A stretch of DNA of 6,876 bases from Anaerolineales bacterium UBA3071 (GTDB lineage: Bacteria; Chloroflexota; Anaerolineae; UBA3071): positions 1-6,876 of the forward strand of contig DFBV01000191.1 in NCBI GenBank assembly GCA_002366755.1. Reading direction: 5' to 3'. Below are positions 6,718 to 6,876 of the stretch, piece by piece. How positions within the stretch are numbered: position 1 is the stretch's first letter; the number at the start of each line of letters is the position of its first letter. A model generated the notes under the pieces. It saw nothing but the letters and a program-made list of their open reading frames with translations. It did not search any database and had not been told where the DNA came from. The position numbers and the translations under genes were made by a program.

Positions 6718-6790
6718 GACACGGATTCACACGGATGAACACGGATATGAAGTATGTAGTCTGTGGAAATCCGTGTTGATCCGTGTCCTA
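6715..6790. repeat. Decamer repeat array in inverted arrangement at a second convergent junction; possible bidirectional terminator
   Basis: A 10-bp unit with core ACACGGAT occurs three times in tandem on the plus strand (6718-6747: GACACGGATT, CACACGGATG, AACACGGATA) and twice on the minus strand (6787-6768: GACACGGATC, AACACGGATT). The outer arms give a perfect 12-bp inverted repeat, 6715-6726 against 6779-6790, starting with the TAG stop of the upstream gene. An inner 9-bp stem, 6738-6746 against 6769-6777, can stack with it if the middle left unit bulges out, leaving a 22-nt loop. No strong T-tract follows. Repeats with this core are, from general familiarity, seen between genes in several environmental phyla; a search would be needed to confirm. 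Confidence 0.8.
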
Positions 6791-6795
6791 TTTCG

Positions 6796-6876
6796 CTAGA
6801 ACCCCTGGAGCTTGCTCAGGTCGGCGATGCCGTGGGGCAGGGCGGCTATCTGCTGCACCAGCGCCAGGCGGGCCGC
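6796..6876 (-). CDS. C-terminal end of an unidentified protein (5' part beyond window)
   Basis: On the minus strand an open frame enters from the window edge and ends at TAG (6798-6796), giving 26 residues that finish with ALPHGIADLSKLQGF. The G+C-rich third positions and even amino-acid mix look coding. The convergent layout, with an inverted repeat immediately downstream of its stop, matches the other convergent junction in the window. I do not recognise the protein family from this short tail. Confidence 0.55.
   Translation of the reverse strand, partial: AARLALVQQIAALPHGIADLSKLQGF

Overview
The window (about 60% G+C by eye) looks like ordinary chromosome from a bacterium, with no mobile element, CRISPR array or RNA gene visible. 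Gene content and protein style (a Rel with the HD-domain motif HDVPEDT, an endonuclease III homologue with the LSQNTSD motif, a Rad50-type SbcC, and a conserved orphan related to proteins annotated as quinate 5-dehydrogenase) suggest Chloroflexota, possibly Anaerolineae-like. This taxonomic guess is inference from general familiarity and has not been tested by a search.

Layout, left to right. (1) Positions 1-721, minus strand: the N-terminal 240 codons of a bifunctional (p)ppGpp synthetase/hydrolase (Rel/SpoT), cut by the window edge just as the synthetase region begins. (2) Positions 722-944: a divergent regulatory region with two good sigma70-type promoters facing away from each other, one for rel and one for the next gene. 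(3) Positions 945-1643, plus strand: an endonuclease III family base-excision-repair enzyme with an intact Fe-S cluster motif. (4) Positions about 1612-1715: a short octamer repeat array, inverted across the junction, that contains the stop codons of both convergent genes. (5) Positions 5676-3124 and 3074-1701, minus strand: a probable two-gene operon of a Rad50/SbcC ATPase with zinc hook, then a 12-TM major facilitator superfamily transporter, 49 bp apart. (6) Positions 5677-5817: a second divergent region with a promoter for the rightward gene. (7) Positions 5818-6717, plus strand: a conserved protein of uncertain function. (8) Positions 6715-6790: a second, unrelated short-unit repeat (a 10-bp unit with core ACACGGAT) folded as an inverted repeat. 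(9) Positions 6796-6876, minus strand: the last 26 codons of an unidentified gene.

Together the genes cover stress signalling (Rel), DNA repair (endonuclease III, Rad50/SbcC) and transport. There is no evidence that they form one system. The most distinctive feature is non-coding: both convergent gene junctions are filled by a short-unit tandem repeat arranged as an inverted repeat, using two different repeat families, and in both cases the repeat runs into stop codons. These are candidates for bidirectional transcript-end structures or dispersed intergenic repeat families. I found no convincing new multi-gene system.
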